From NCBI GenBank assembly GCA_003574685.1, contig QOCQ01000007.1, forward strand, positions 1-64,000: 64,000 nt of DNA, read 5' to 3'. Shown piece by piece: positions 1 through 8,258 of this stretch. Each line of letters opens with the position of its first letter. Position 1 is the stretch's first letter. Below the pieces are notes generated by a model. The model made no database searches. It saw nothing but the letters and a program-made list of their open reading frames with translations, and was not told the DNA's origin. Position numbers and translations under genes: made by a program. The stretch comes from Rhodospirillaceae bacterium SYSU D60007. Its GTDB lineage: Bacteria > Pseudomonadota > Alphaproteobacteria > Reyranellales > Reyranellaceae.

Positions 1-118
<118 letters not shown>

Positions 119-185
119 GGTGGTGCCTCGATCAGATCATGGACCGGCGGCCGGTTCCCTGCGGGTTGGCGGCGGGGACACGGGT

Positions 186-260
<75 letters not shown>

Positions 261-300
261 ATTCCTGCCCGGTAGCCTGCCTCAATATACGGACGATTCG

Positions 301-386
301 TGGTGGAGGGGGAAGGATTCGAACCTTCGTAGGGCGAACCCGGCTGATTTACAGTCAGCTGCCATTGACCGCTCGGCCACCCCTCC
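301..386 (-). tRNA. tRNA-Tyr (anticodon GTA)
   Basis: This is a class II tRNA on the reverse strand. The acceptor stem is GGAGGGG/CCCCTCC, the anticodon loop is CTGTAAA (GTA), and it has the long variable arm expected of tRNA-Tyr. The T loop is TTCGAATC and CCA is encoded at 301-303. It is the first gene of the tRNA-Tyr, tRNA-Gly, tuf unit. Confidence 0.97.
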
Positions 387-431
387 GACGCGACGAACTA
401 CGCTACGCTCCGGCCCCTTGGACCGGCGCGG

Positions 432-460
432 CATACAGCAAATCCAAGGGCTTGCGTCAA
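432..460 (-). promoter_or_regulatory. Candidate promoter of the tRNA-Tyr/tRNA-Gly/tuf unit
   Basis: On the reverse strand TTGACG (460-455) is followed after 17 bases by TGTATG (437-432). The -35 box matches the consensus at five of six positions; the -10 box is weak (three of six). The spacing and the distance of about 45 bases to the tRNA-Tyr 5' end suit a stable-RNA promoter. This is inference from motif and position only. Confidence 0.45.
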
Positions 461-548
461 GGAAAGAACCCTGCACCCGGCCCGGACAGGCGCGACGCGG
501 GGCCACGCGGTTTGCCAAACCCGGTGATGCCTCATATAGGACGCGCCA

Positions 549-1427
549 ATGCGCCATTCCAATCATCGAGACGGTACCCGCCACGTGCGGCTACGCCAGC
601 CAGCCTCGCACCGCGAGGCGCCGCGTGCCCCCGGCGGCGGGCAGGTCTGGATCTATGGCCGGCACCCTGTGCTGGCGGCGCTCGCCAATCCCGAGCGCCG
701 TGTGTTCCGGCTGATGCTGACGGCCGAGGCAGCCGAGCGCAGCGCGGCCGAATTGTCCGCGCTTGGGCGCACGCTACCGGGGCCGGAACTCGTCCCGCGC
801 GAGCGGATCAGCGAGCGGCTGCCACCTGGTGCCGTCCACCAGGGATTCCTCGCCGCCGTCGCGCCCCTGGCCGAGGCCATCCTGGAAGACGTTCTGGCCC
901 GCACCGGCGAGCGAGGGGTGGTGGTTGCCCTCGACCAGGTCACTGACCCGCACAACGTGGGCGCCATCCTGCGCTCGGCCGAGGCCTTTGGCGCTGCCGG
1001 CGTGGTCGTCACCGAACGGCACGCGCCGGAGGAAACCGGCACGCTCGCCAAGGCGGCGTCCGGCGCGCTGGAACGCGTTCCACTGGTGCGCGTGGTCAAT
1101 CTAGTCCGGGCGCTTGACCAGTTGAAGCAGGCGGGCTTCTGGATTCTGGGCCTCGACGAGCGGGCCGAAAAGACCTTGCCCGAAGCGGGCATGAGCGGCC
1201 GGCTTGTGGTGGTGCTGGGCGCCGAAGGCGAAGGACTGCGCCGGCTGACGGTGGAGCGTTGCGACCTGCTGGTACGTTTGCCCATGAAAGGCGCGATGCC
1301 CAGCCTCAACGTGTCCAACGCCGCTGCGATCTCCCTCTATGAGCTTGCACGCGATGGCGTACGACCGCTTGACGAGGTCCGGCAAAATCTGTTGAACGCC
1401 AGTCCGGATAGCCCACAGCCGGGTTAG
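549..1427 (+). CDS. rlmB: 23S rRNA 2'-O-ribose methyltransferase, RlmB/TrmH family (SPOUT)
   Basis: A 292-residue SPOUT methyltransferase. The N-terminal substrate-binding segment starts at about residue 32 (VWIYGRHPVLAAL). The three SpoU motifs follow: motif 1 with DPHNVGAILR (N136, R142), motif 2 LGAEGEGLRR (about 223-232) and motif 3 MPSLNVSNAA (from 250). The family methylates the ribose of G2251 in the 23S rRNA P loop using SAM. The first 30 residues are low-complexity, so an internal start is possible. The stop TAG (1425-1427) lies inside the tRNA-Thr gene that starts at 1418, so RlmB translation ends within the tRNA acceptor region. Transcription probably continues into that tRNA. Confidence 0.93.
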   Translation: MRHSNHRDGTRHVRLRQPASHREAPRAPGGGQVWIYGRHPVLAALANPERRVFRLMLTAEAAERSAAELSALGRTLPGPELVPRERISERLPPGAVHQGFLAAVAPLAEAILEDVLARTGERGVVVALDQVTDPHNVGAILRSAEAFGAAGVVVTERHAPEETGTLAKAASGALERVPLVRVVNLVRALDQLKQAGFWILGLDERAEKTLPEAGMSGRLVVVLGAEGEGLRRLTVERCDLLVRLPMKGAMPSLNVSNAAAISLYELARDGVRPLDEVRQNLLNASPDSPQPG

Positions 1428-1492
1428 CTCAGCGGTAGAGCAGCGGTTTTGTAAACCGTTGGTCGGGGGTTCAAATCCCTCACCCGGCACCA
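1418..1492 (+). tRNA. tRNA-Thr (anticodon TGT), overlapping the end of rlmB
   Basis: A complete cloverleaf on the forward strand. The acceptor stem is GCCGGGT/ACCCGGC, the anticodon loop is TTTGTAA with TGT at 1450-1452, the T loop is TTCAAAT and the CCA is encoded (1490-1492). Its first ten bases are shared with the last codons and stop of rlmB. In enterobacteria a tRNA-Thr belongs to the tRNA-tuf operon; here it lies across a divergent gap from tRNA-Tyr, tRNA-Gly and tuf. Confidence 0.97.
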
Positions 1493-1531
1493 CGGCGAAC
1501 TGACGCACGGAAGTTGCTATACAACGGCGCC

Positions 1532-2791
1532 ATGGTCAGACGCCGACTGCTGATCGCCCATCCTGGCGCGACGTCGTTGCTGTATCCGCTTGTAGCCCTG
1601 CTGCAGCGGATGGAACTGGACGTCACGTTCGAGACCTCTTTCTACGTGCCGCCGGACGGCATGGTGGCGCACACGGTCAAGCGCCTGCCTGGCGGCTTGC
1701 GGCGGGCGGCCGAACGGGAACTGGGCCGGCGCCAGTACCCGGGGATCGCCGGGCGCGGGCTCGTGACGCATCCGTGGCCGGAACTGCTGCACGTTGCGGC
1801 GTCGCGGCTGGCGGTGCCGGTGGTCGGCTCACGTCTGCTGCGCTGGCGCAATACACGTTTCGACCTGACGGTGGCGGCGCGCATCCGGCGCGAACGGCCA
1901 GACCTCTTCATCGGCTTTGACGGCTCCTGCGAGCAATCATTGCTTGCCTGCAAGGAAGTCGGCACGACATCGTTGCTGTTTCAGGCGATCGGGCACCTGA
2001 AGAGCGGGCTGCGGGTGCTGGAGGAAGAGCGCCGCCTCGATCCGGCGTTCGCGCAGGTATCGCTGGGCGACACGAGCGAGGCCTGGATCGAACGCAACAC
2101 CCGCGAGGCGCTGCTGGCCGACCGGGTTGTTGTGCCTTCTGCCTATGTGCGGGACACGATGATCGAAAACGGCCGGGATCCTGACACCATCGACCTGCTG
2201 CCCTTTCCGATCGACACGCAACGCTTCATGCCGGCACCCGAGCCGCGCAACGACAGGCGCACCCGGGTGCTCTTCGTCGGCCAGATCGGCATGCGCAAGG
2301 GCGTGAAATACCTGCTGGAAGCCGGCAAGCGCCTGGGACGGGCCGACATCCAGATTGGCCTGGTGGGCAGCATCGTCGATGGCACGGCGTGGATGGCGCC
2401 CTACGCCCATCGCTACCGGCACCTCGCCAACGTGCCCTACGCGGAGATGCCCGCCATCTATCGCGACGCCGATGTATTTGCCTTTCCCTCGCTGCATGAG
2501 GGTTCGGCCATGGCCATCAACGAGGCGCTGGCCAGCGGCCTGCCGGCGATCGTGACGCCTAACGCCGGCGCCATCGTCCGCGACGGTATCGAAGGATTCG
2601 TGGTGCCGATCCGGGACGTCTCCGCGCTCGCCGAGCGCATGGTGCAGTTGGCCGACGATGTTCCCCTGCGCCGGCGCATGGGCGCGGCGGCACGGACGCT
2701 CGCCGAGGCCCACGATACGGCAGCCTATGCCCGTCGCCTGCAGAAGCTGCTCGACCGCGTGCGGCCGGCGGCTCAGCCGACCGCCGGCTGA
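1532..2791 (+). CDS. Glycosyltransferase family 4 protein
   Basis: A 419-residue GT-B fold enzyme. The C-terminal domain starts near residue 245 with VLFVGQIGMRKGVKYLLEA. It has the retaining-GT EX7E element in HEGSAMAINEAL (about residues 323 and 331) followed by SGLPAIVTPNAGA. Such enzymes transfer a sugar from a nucleotide sugar to a growing glycan at the cytoplasmic membrane face. I chose the ATG at 1532; a TTG at 1514 is in frame. The gene starts 40 bases after tRNA-Thr and overlaps the convergent small membrane gene by 19 bases. Neighbouring polysaccharide genes suggest exopolysaccharide or O-antigen assembly; the sugar cannot be read from sequence. Confidence 0.88.
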   Translation: MVRRRLLIAHPGATSLLYPLVALLQRMELDVTFETSFYVPPDGMVAHTVKRLPGGLRRAAERELGRRQYPGIAGRGLVTHPWPELLHVAASRLAVPVVGSRLLRWRNTRFDLTVAARIRRERPDLFIGFDGSCEQSLLACKEVGTTSLLFQAIGHLKSGLRVLEEERRLDPAFAQVSLGDTSEAWIERNTREALLADRVVVPSAYVRDTMIENGRDPDTIDLLPFPIDTQRFMPAPEPRNDRRTRVLFVGQIGMRKGVKYLLEAGKRLGRADIQIGLVGSIVDGTAWMAPYAHRYRHLANVPYAEMPAIYRDADVFAFPSLHEGSAMAINEALASGLPAIVTPNAGAIVRDGIEGFVVPIRDVSALAERMVQLADDVPLRRRMGAAARTLAEAHDTAAYARRLQKLLDRVRPAAQPTAG

Positions 2792-3093
2792 TCAAGACTG
2801 CGGCGCGAGGCAAATGCCACGACACTGGCGGCCAGCCAGATGGCGCCGGCGATGATCTTCGTGATCTGGTAGGCATCGCCGCCCGAGGTGAACAGGGCCA
2901 GCGCCAGATTACCCATTCCCAGCACGCCGCCCAGCCACATGAACATCGTGAGCTGGCGCCGGTACCTGGCCACGAACTCCGCGTGTGTGCCCTTGAAGTT
3001 CTTGCGTACCCAGCCGTTGCGCACCTTGCGTGTTTCGATCGGCGTCCAGATGCAGAGCGCCAGCGCCGCCAGCAGCGCAATCAGTTCCAGCAT
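2773..3093 (-). CDS. Small membrane protein, unknown function
   Basis: A 106-residue protein with two or three hydrophobic segments: residues 1-16 (MLELIALLAALALCIW), then one around 50-65 (MFMWLGGVLGMGNLALALF) and one around 75-92. A basic hydrophilic loop (KVRNGWVRKNFKGTH) separates the first two. The ATG at 3093 is chosen because a strong GGGGGGAGG lies 4-7 bases before it; the longer upstream frame lacks such support. Its 3' end overlaps the glycosyltransferase gene by 19 bases on the opposite strand. I do not recognise the family. Confidence 0.7.
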   Translation of the reverse strand: MLELIALLAALALCIWTPIETRKVRNGWVRKNFKGTHAEFVARYRRQLTMFMWLGGVLGMGNLALALFTSGGDAYQITKIIAGAIWLAASVVAFASRRSLDQPAVG

Positions 3094-3157
3094 GATCCTC
3101 CCCCCAACACGACCGGCGTCGACGCCGGTCCCCGGAGGTACCATACCATATGGCCGG

Positions 3158-3382
3158 CTATGTGCTCTGTGGCGGCGGAACACCCGGCGGCGCTGGCGGA
3201 TCAGGCACGTCAACCGGGCGATCTGGCGGCGGCGTCTCGGGAGGTGTGTGAGGCGGCACGATCTCGGGTGGACGGTCCGGAACGGGATTGGTTGGCGGCG
3301 GCACCGGCGGCGGTGAGGGTGGCGTTTCGGGCCGGATCGGCAAGCCCAAGGCACGCTGATGGTTTGACGAGTGCTCTGTCAT
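3158..3382 (-). CDS. Short proline-rich protein, unknown function
   Basis: A 74-residue polypeptide starting MTEHSSNHQRALGLP, followed from about residue 18 by a run in which nearly every second residue is proline (PPSPPPVPPPTNP, then PPDRPVDVPDPPAPP). There is no hydrophobic segment or signal peptide. The start at 3382 follows an AGGGAG ribosome binding site about 7 bases upstream. It is probably expressed but disordered. No function can be read, and composition alone could produce such a frame in GC-rich DNA, so confidence is moderate. Confidence 0.5.
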   Translation of the reverse strand: MTEHSSNHQRALGLPIRPETPPSPPPVPPPTNPVPDRPPEIVPPHTPPETPPPDRPVDVPDPPAPPGVPPPQST

Positions 3383-3430
3383 AGCGGCTCCCTGCCGCAC
3401 CAACGACCAATGGCCAGCGTGGTTGCCGTC

Positions 3431-5053
3431 TCACGTTTCCGGTTTCGGCCGACGCAGGCGCGGACCAAGCTTGAAGTCGTCATCCGCATCGGCAATCCCT
3501 GACCCTCTTGCCGCATTCCGCGCGCCAATGCGATCGCCGGTGGTCCGCGGCGCAAGAGGCAGCCGCAATGGCCGCAGGGGCTCCGGATCAGGGGAGCGCT
3601 CCGGCGGCAACCGCGGAAGACGCGGGGCCGCAGGCTCGGGCAGCTCTCCAGCCGGCGGCACGCTGGGCACGGTCGCGGCGCTGCGTTGTGTCGCAGCGAA
3701 CCATTGGCGCTCGACGAAGGGCAGCGCGAAGACCATGCCGATGAGGAGATAGTAGTAGTAGTTCAGGGGGTCCGTATCGAGCGCCCAGCCCTTGAACGAT
3801 ACCAGCATGATGAACGCCACCATTGCCGTACAGCAGGAGGCCACGCCCTTCAGAGGCTGCAGGCGAAGCCGGCGCTGCACCTGCAGGCAGTGAATCAGCA
3901 GCAGCACGGAACATCCCAGCACTACCAGGAAGCCGATGGCTCCCAGCTCGACCAGCGCCTTTCCGTAGTAGTTCTCGATCAGCAGGCCCTTGTCCTGCAC
4001 CAGGGCGGCAGTGGCGGCATCGAGGCCATGGCGCGCCGCACCGGTGTTTGCGCCGACGCCCAATCCGAAGATTCCGCCACGCTCCAGACCTTCGAGCAGG
4101 CCGCCGATGGCGATTTCCTGGCCGTAGTGCGTGGTGAGACTCGCGGCCTCGCCAAAAATCTTGCCGCCATCGATTCCGGCGATCGACAGTGCGCCGATCA
4201 GTCCAATGCCCAGGCCAATGACGCCCTGGACGAGCCCGCTGGCGCGAAACTTGAAGAACTGCACCATGATGAAGATCAGCGGCATGAAAATGAAATTGCC
4301 GCGCGCGCCGGAGGTGAACCCTGCGACCAGCCCCACCATCATGCTGATCCAGATGAACAGTCGCCACCGGCGCTCCCGTTCCAGCTCCAGCAGCATCAGG
4401 ATGGGGAACATCATGAAGAAGCAGAACACGCCGTACTGCGAATTGAACTGGAACGTGCCGGGAATGCGGTAGAGGACAGCCCCATAGGAATCGAACGACG
4501 AGAATTGCTGCGTCGCATGACGTGCATACTCGCCGTAGAAGAACGTGATCGTTCCCTCGTAGTCCCAGAACGTACAGCCGAGATACATCACGATGCCGAC
4601 TGTCCAGGGCAGCCACGCCGAGACGACGAGCGCCCGCAGAAACCTGCGAAGGTCCGGCTCGCTGCGCACGAACGACACACCGATCAGCAGCATCGGGATG
4701 TAGCCAAGCCACACCTTGGCGCCGATACCGGCTACCGTCATGTTCGGAACGGCCGGATTGGCCGCCGCAAACATCACGATCAACGCCAGAAGAACGAAGC
4801 CGATGTAGAGCAATGGCGGCAGCCGTCCAAACCGCGCGCTGCGACCCAAAAGGAAGAATGACAGGTAGAGCGGTATAACGACCAGAATGTCGCGTACCAG
4901 GGTCCCGATCGGAGATGGATACAGGGCGGCGACCACGATGCCGGTGAAGGGTGTATAGGCGACGAGCCCGTAAACGCCCCATCGCCAGTTCATCAGAATG
5001 GCGGCCCAGACAGCCAGCGCGAGCGGCAATCCGGCGAGAAGCGCGATATCCAT
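3431..5053 (-). CDS. O-antigen ligase/polymerase-like membrane protein
   Basis: A 540-residue integral membrane protein. Roughly ten or more hydrophobic segments fill residues 1-430, with a large loop near the middle containing YEGTITFFYGEYARHATQQF and GTFQFNSQYGVF, typical of the Wzy/WaaL (O-antigen ligase, PF04932-like) fold. After about residue 440 it ends in a Pro/Arg-rich cytoplasmic tail. The family joins polysaccharide repeat units or transfers them to an acceptor at the periplasmic face. It follows the amidotransferase gene by 11 bases on the same strand, so the two are probably one operon. Polymerase versus ligase cannot be decided from sequence. Confidence 0.78.
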   Translation of the reverse strand: MDIALLAGLPLALAVWAAILMNWRWGVYGLVAYTPFTGIVVAALYPSPIGTLVRDILVVIPLYLSFFLLGRSARFGRLPPLLYIGFVLLALIVMFAAANPAVPNMTVAGIGAKVWLGYIPMLLIGVSFVRSEPDLRRFLRALVVSAWLPWTVGIVMYLGCTFWDYEGTITFFYGEYARHATQQFSSFDSYGAVLYRIPGTFQFNSQYGVFCFFMMFPILMLLELERERRWRLFIWISMMVGLVAGFTSGARGNFIFMPLIFIMVQFFKFRASGLVQGVIGLGIGLIGALSIAGIDGGKIFGEAASLTTHYGQEIAIGGLLEGLERGGIFGLGVGANTGAARHGLDAATAALVQDKGLLIENYYGKALVELGAIGFLVVLGCSVLLLIHCLQVQRRLRLQPLKGVASCCTAMVAFIMLVSFKGWALDTDPLNYYYYLLIGMVFALPFVERQWFAATQRSAATVPSVPPAGELPEPAAPRLPRLPPERSPDPEPLRPLRLPLAPRTTGDRIGARNAARGSGIADADDDFKLGPRLRRPKPET

Positions 5054-5064
5054 CCGGGATGACC

Positions 5065-6891
5065 TCAGGCCGCGCGACGGGCAAAGTCGGTGCCGGGCCG
5101 GAAACCGGCAAGCACCCGCAGGGCCCAGGCGCGCCAGCCCCTGGTGCGCGCGTCGTGCCCGCTTGGCAGATCCAGCCAGCGACGGACCGGGACCTGAAAG
5201 CCCCGCTTGGGCTGACCGGCCACAAGCCGCCGCACGTCGGGTGCCAGCAGCGGCGGCAACTCGGATTTGGTGAGCCCCGGCCGGCCCACGATCAATGGCG
5301 CGAGATCACGGAAGAACTGCACGTCCACGAACGGCGTACGGATCTCAAGGGAGTGCGCCATGCCAGCCCAGTCGGCATCGCGCAGGAGCTGGTTGCGCAG
5401 ATAGAAGCTCAGCTCCAGGGCGGCCACCCGCCCGTTTGCCGAACGAATGCCCTCGATGGCCGCCGAAAGCGAAGACTGAGTGTCGAGTGATGCGAGACCG
5501 GCACGCAGATAGTCCGCATCGAGCAAGGCCGGCAATTCCCAGGGCATGAAGAGGCCGCGCCGAAGCAGGTAGGCGCCGCCATACGTACCGCCGTATTCCA
5601 GCACCCCGGCATATTTGGGTGATGTGAAGCGCCGCAGCACCGGTTCGCTGACGACGCGGAATCCTCGGCCCAGCGCCGAAAGCCGGCCCATGCGCTCCAC
5701 CAGGCGGACCATTTCCGGAACCTGGCGGAAGCTTGGATAGCCCGCGAAAACCTCGTCACCGCCGATCCCCGAGAGCGCCACTTTCAGGCCTGTGGAGGCG
5801 GTGACCTTGCTTACGAAATAGACATTCGTGCCATCGATGGTCGGCTGGTCCATGGCGGCCAGAAGATGATCCCGCGCAGCCGCGAACTGGGTGCGGCTGA
5901 TCCATACCGTCTGGTGGTTGCAGCGATGGTGCCGGGCGACCTGCGAAGCCACCTCTGTCTCGTCATCATCGGTACCGCGGTATTCATCAAATCCCAGTGT
6001 TACGCTGCGCAACGGCTGGCCCGATTGCGGCGCGGCGAACTGGGCCACCAGCGATGAGTCGAAGCCGGCGGAGAGAAAAAGGCCGACGGGGACATCGGCC
6101 ACCATGTGGTGCTTCACCGTGTCAGCGATACACGCGCGCAGGTAATCGAGGCGGGCCGTGTCGTCGGCCGGAGAAGACTGGTCTTCGGCCTGCGCCAGGA
6201 CGGCAGCGATCGAATGGAAGCGGCGTATGACCAATGCCTCGCCCTGTCGAACCTGCATCCAATGGCCGGCCGGCAGGGCGCGAACTGCCTTGTAGAGCGT
6301 GAAAGGTTCGGGGACGGAACCCCACATGAGGAAGCCGACATCCGCCGCCGGCTCGGGCGCGGTATCGATACCGCCGCCTGCGAACAGCGCCTTGACCTGG
6401 GAAGCGAAGCGAAGCGTCCGGCCGTCATCGGTGTAGTAAAGCGGCTTGATGCCGAAGGGATCGCGCGCGAAGAACATGGTGCGACGGTCGCGGTCCCAGA
6501 TCGCGAGCGCGTACATGCCGCGCAGGCGTTCCACCATCCCGGTGCCGTAGAGATCGTACAGGTGCAGCAGCACCTCGGTATCCGAGTTCGAGGTGAAACG
6601 CCGGCCAGCGCTCTCCAGCTCGCTTCTGAGCGCCCGGTAGTTGTAGATTTCGCCGTTGTAGTTGGCGACCAGCCGGCCGCCGTCGAAGCGCATCGGCTGC
6701 CAGCCACCGGGACCCGGATCAATGATCGCAAGCCGCCGCTGGGCGAAGCGAGCAGCCGCGTCGTCACTGGTCCAGTCGCCTGCACTGTCCGGTCCACGCG
6801 CCGCCATGGCAGCCGACATGCGATCGACAGCCAGGCGATCATCAGGCGCCGCGGCCGCGTTGTAGTGGTACAAACCGGCTATGCCACACAC
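5065..6891 (-). CDS. asnB: Asparagine synthase (glutamine-hydrolysing) family amidotransferase
   Basis: A 608-residue two-domain enzyme. The N-terminal class II glutaminase has the nucleophile Cys2 after Met removal (MCGIAG), RGPDS at about 32-36 and YNGEIYNY at about 78-85. The C-terminal ATP-pyrophosphatase domain has the PP-loop SAGFDS at 274-279 and SGIGGDEVFAGYP at 374-386. The canonical PP-loop is SGGxDS; Gly-to-Ala here is a conservative change seen in some family members. The family uses Gln and ATP to amidate a carboxylate. Placement next to an O-antigen polymerase-like gene and GT4 enzymes suggests amidation of a sugar acid in a surface glycan rather than asparagine supply; this is inference. 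It is divergent from the GT4 gene at 7014. Confidence 0.88.
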   Translation of the reverse strand: MCGIAGLYHYNAAAAPDDRLAVDRMSAAMAARGPDSAGDWTSDDAAARFAQRRLAIIDPGPGGWQPMRFDGGRLVANYNGEIYNYRALRSELESAGRRFTSNSDTEVLLHLYDLYGTGMVERLRGMYALAIWDRDRRTMFFARDPFGIKPLYYTDDGRTLRFASQVKALFAGGGIDTAPEPAADVGFLMWGSVPEPFTLYKAVRALPAGHWMQVRQGEALVIRRFHSIAAVLAQAEDQSSPADDTARLDYLRACIADTVKHHMVADVPVGLFLSAGFDSSLVAQFAAPQSGQPLRSVTLGFDEYRGTDDDETEVASQVARHHRCNHQTVWISRTQFAAARDHLLAAMDQPTIDGTNVYFVSKVTASTGLKVALSGIGGDEVFAGYPSFRQVPEMVRLVERMGRLSALGRGFRVVSEPVLRRFTSPKYAGVLEYGGTYGGAYLLRRGLFMPWELPALLDADYLRAGLASLDTQSSLSAAIEGIRSANGRVAALELSFYLRNQLLRDADWAGMAHSLEIRTPFVDVQFFRDLAPLIVGRPGLTKSELPPLLAPDVRRLVAGQPKRGFQVPVRRWLDLPSGHDARTRGWRAWALRVLAGFRPGTDFARRAA

Positions 6892-6934
6892 CCACCCGCA
6901 CTCCCGACCTGACCGTGACCCAGACCCGCGCCAA

Positions 6935-6984
6935 AATTTTGCATAAACCGCTTGTTCTATAATAACTTATACGCAAATATTAAT
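6935..6984. promoter_or_regulatory. AT-rich divergent promoter region between asnB and the GT4 gene
   Basis: A 50-base AT-rich island in an otherwise GC-rich segment separates the divergent genes. It contains a perfect TATAAT on the forward strand at 6958-6963. TTGCATAA (6939-6946) and TTATACGCAA (6967-6976) form a loose inverted pair flanking it. No good -35 box sits 17 bases from the TATAAT. The region probably holds the start sites for both transcripts, but which boxes are used is uncertain. Confidence 0.45.
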
Positions 6985-7013
6985 CTTTTCAGCCAGTTTC
7001 CCCTTCCAAGCTC

Positions 7014-8186
7014 ATGCGAATCCTTCATTTGATCGCCACACTCGACCGCGAAAGTGGTGGACCTGCCCAGGCCTGCATCGAAATGGCCCGGGCAGTGGCG
7101 GCGCGCGGACATCAGGTTGCGATCTGCACGACGGACTGGAGTGCTGCAGGTCGCGAACCGGTGCCGACCAAGGTGCCGCTACAGCAGGATGGGGTCAACG
7201 TCACCTACTTTCCGGTCCATTTCCCGCGCATCTGGAAACCCTCGCTGGCCATGATTGGCCCCCTGCGCAAGGAGCTGCCCGGCTACGACGTTGTGCATCT
7301 CCATTCGCTCTACATGTTCCATGACTGGCTGGGCGGCCATCTTTGCAGGCGCTTCGGCGTGCCATACATCGTGCGCCCGCACGGCATGCTCGACCCTTAT
7401 ATCCGCCGCCGGCACCGGGCCCGGAAGCGCCTGATGGAGATGCTGTTCCAGGATGGCGTGCTACGGCGCGCCACCGCAATCCATTATACGAGCGACGTTG
7501 AGCGAGAGATCAGCCAGCCTTTCGCATGCGGCGCGCCCGCACAGGTCGTTCCGTTGGGGGTCGATCTGGCGGAATTTGACTCCCTGCCGCCGGCGGAGTG
7601 CTTCCACACCAGGTTCCCCGAGACGCGGGGCCGGCGCATCGTGCTGTTTCTTGGGCGCCTGCACTTCAAGAAGGGGCTCGATCTGCTCATTCCCGCCTTT
7701 GGACAACTGGCCCGGGAAGATCCATCCCTCCACCTTGTGATCGCCGGTCCCGATGACGGCATGCTTGACCAGTGCAAGGCGTGGGCCCGCCGCGATGGTA
7801 TCCCCGACAAAGTGACCTTCACCGGGATGCTGCGCGGCGAAGACAAGCTCGCCGCCTTCGCCGCTGCCTCGGTTTTTGCCCTGCCCTCCTACAGCGAGAA
7901 TTTCGGCATCGCGGTCGTGGAAGCTATGGCCGCCGGATGTCCGGTCGTCATCTCGGACCAGGTGAACATCTGGCGCGAGGTGCAGCAAGGCGGTGCGATG
8001 GTCATAAGCTGCGATCAGCACAAGCTGACCGGTGCACTCTCGGCCGTCCTGCGCGACCCTGCGCTAGCTGCCGACATGTCGCGCAAGGCTCGCGAAACGG
8101 TGCGCCATCTCTATCACTGGGACAGCGTCGCCGCCGCCCTGGAAGCGATGTATGCCGAGGCGGCGGCGAAGCGCCGTGCGCTCTGA
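7014..8186 (+). CDS. Glycosyltransferase family 4 protein
   Basis: A 390-residue GT-B enzyme. The N-terminal domain opens with RILHLIATLDRESGGPAQA, typical of the acceptor-binding half. The C-terminal domain has FLGRLHFKKGLDLLIPAF and the EX7E element in SENFGIAVVEAMAAGCPV. It presumably transfers a hexose from a nucleotide sugar. It is followed 72 bases later by galE, which supplies UDP-galactose, so the pair fits one polysaccharide operon. It is divergent from asnB across an AT-rich promoter region. Donor and acceptor cannot be assigned. Confidence 0.9.
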   Translation: MRILHLIATLDRESGGPAQACIEMARAVAARGHQVAICTTDWSAAGREPVPTKVPLQQDGVNVTYFPVHFPRIWKPSLAMIGPLRKELPGYDVVHLHSLYMFHDWLGGHLCRRFGVPYIVRPHGMLDPYIRRRHRARKRLMEMLFQDGVLRRATAIHYTSDVEREISQPFACGAPAQVVPLGVDLAEFDSLPPAECFHTRFPETRGRRIVLFLGRLHFKKGLDLLIPAFGQLAREDPSLHLVIAGPDDGMLDQCKAWARRDGIPDKVTFTGMLRGEDKLAAFAAASVFALPSYSENFGIAVVEAMAAGCPVVISDQVNIWREVQQGGAMVISCDQHKLTGALSAVLRDPALAADMSRKARETVRHLYHWDSVAAALEAMYAEAAAKRRAL

Positions 8187-8258
8187 GGAAGATCACGGAA
8201 AGGTCGCTCGCGACGCGCGGTCCCGGACCGCTACCAGCGCTGCAGCAGGAGGAAGGGT

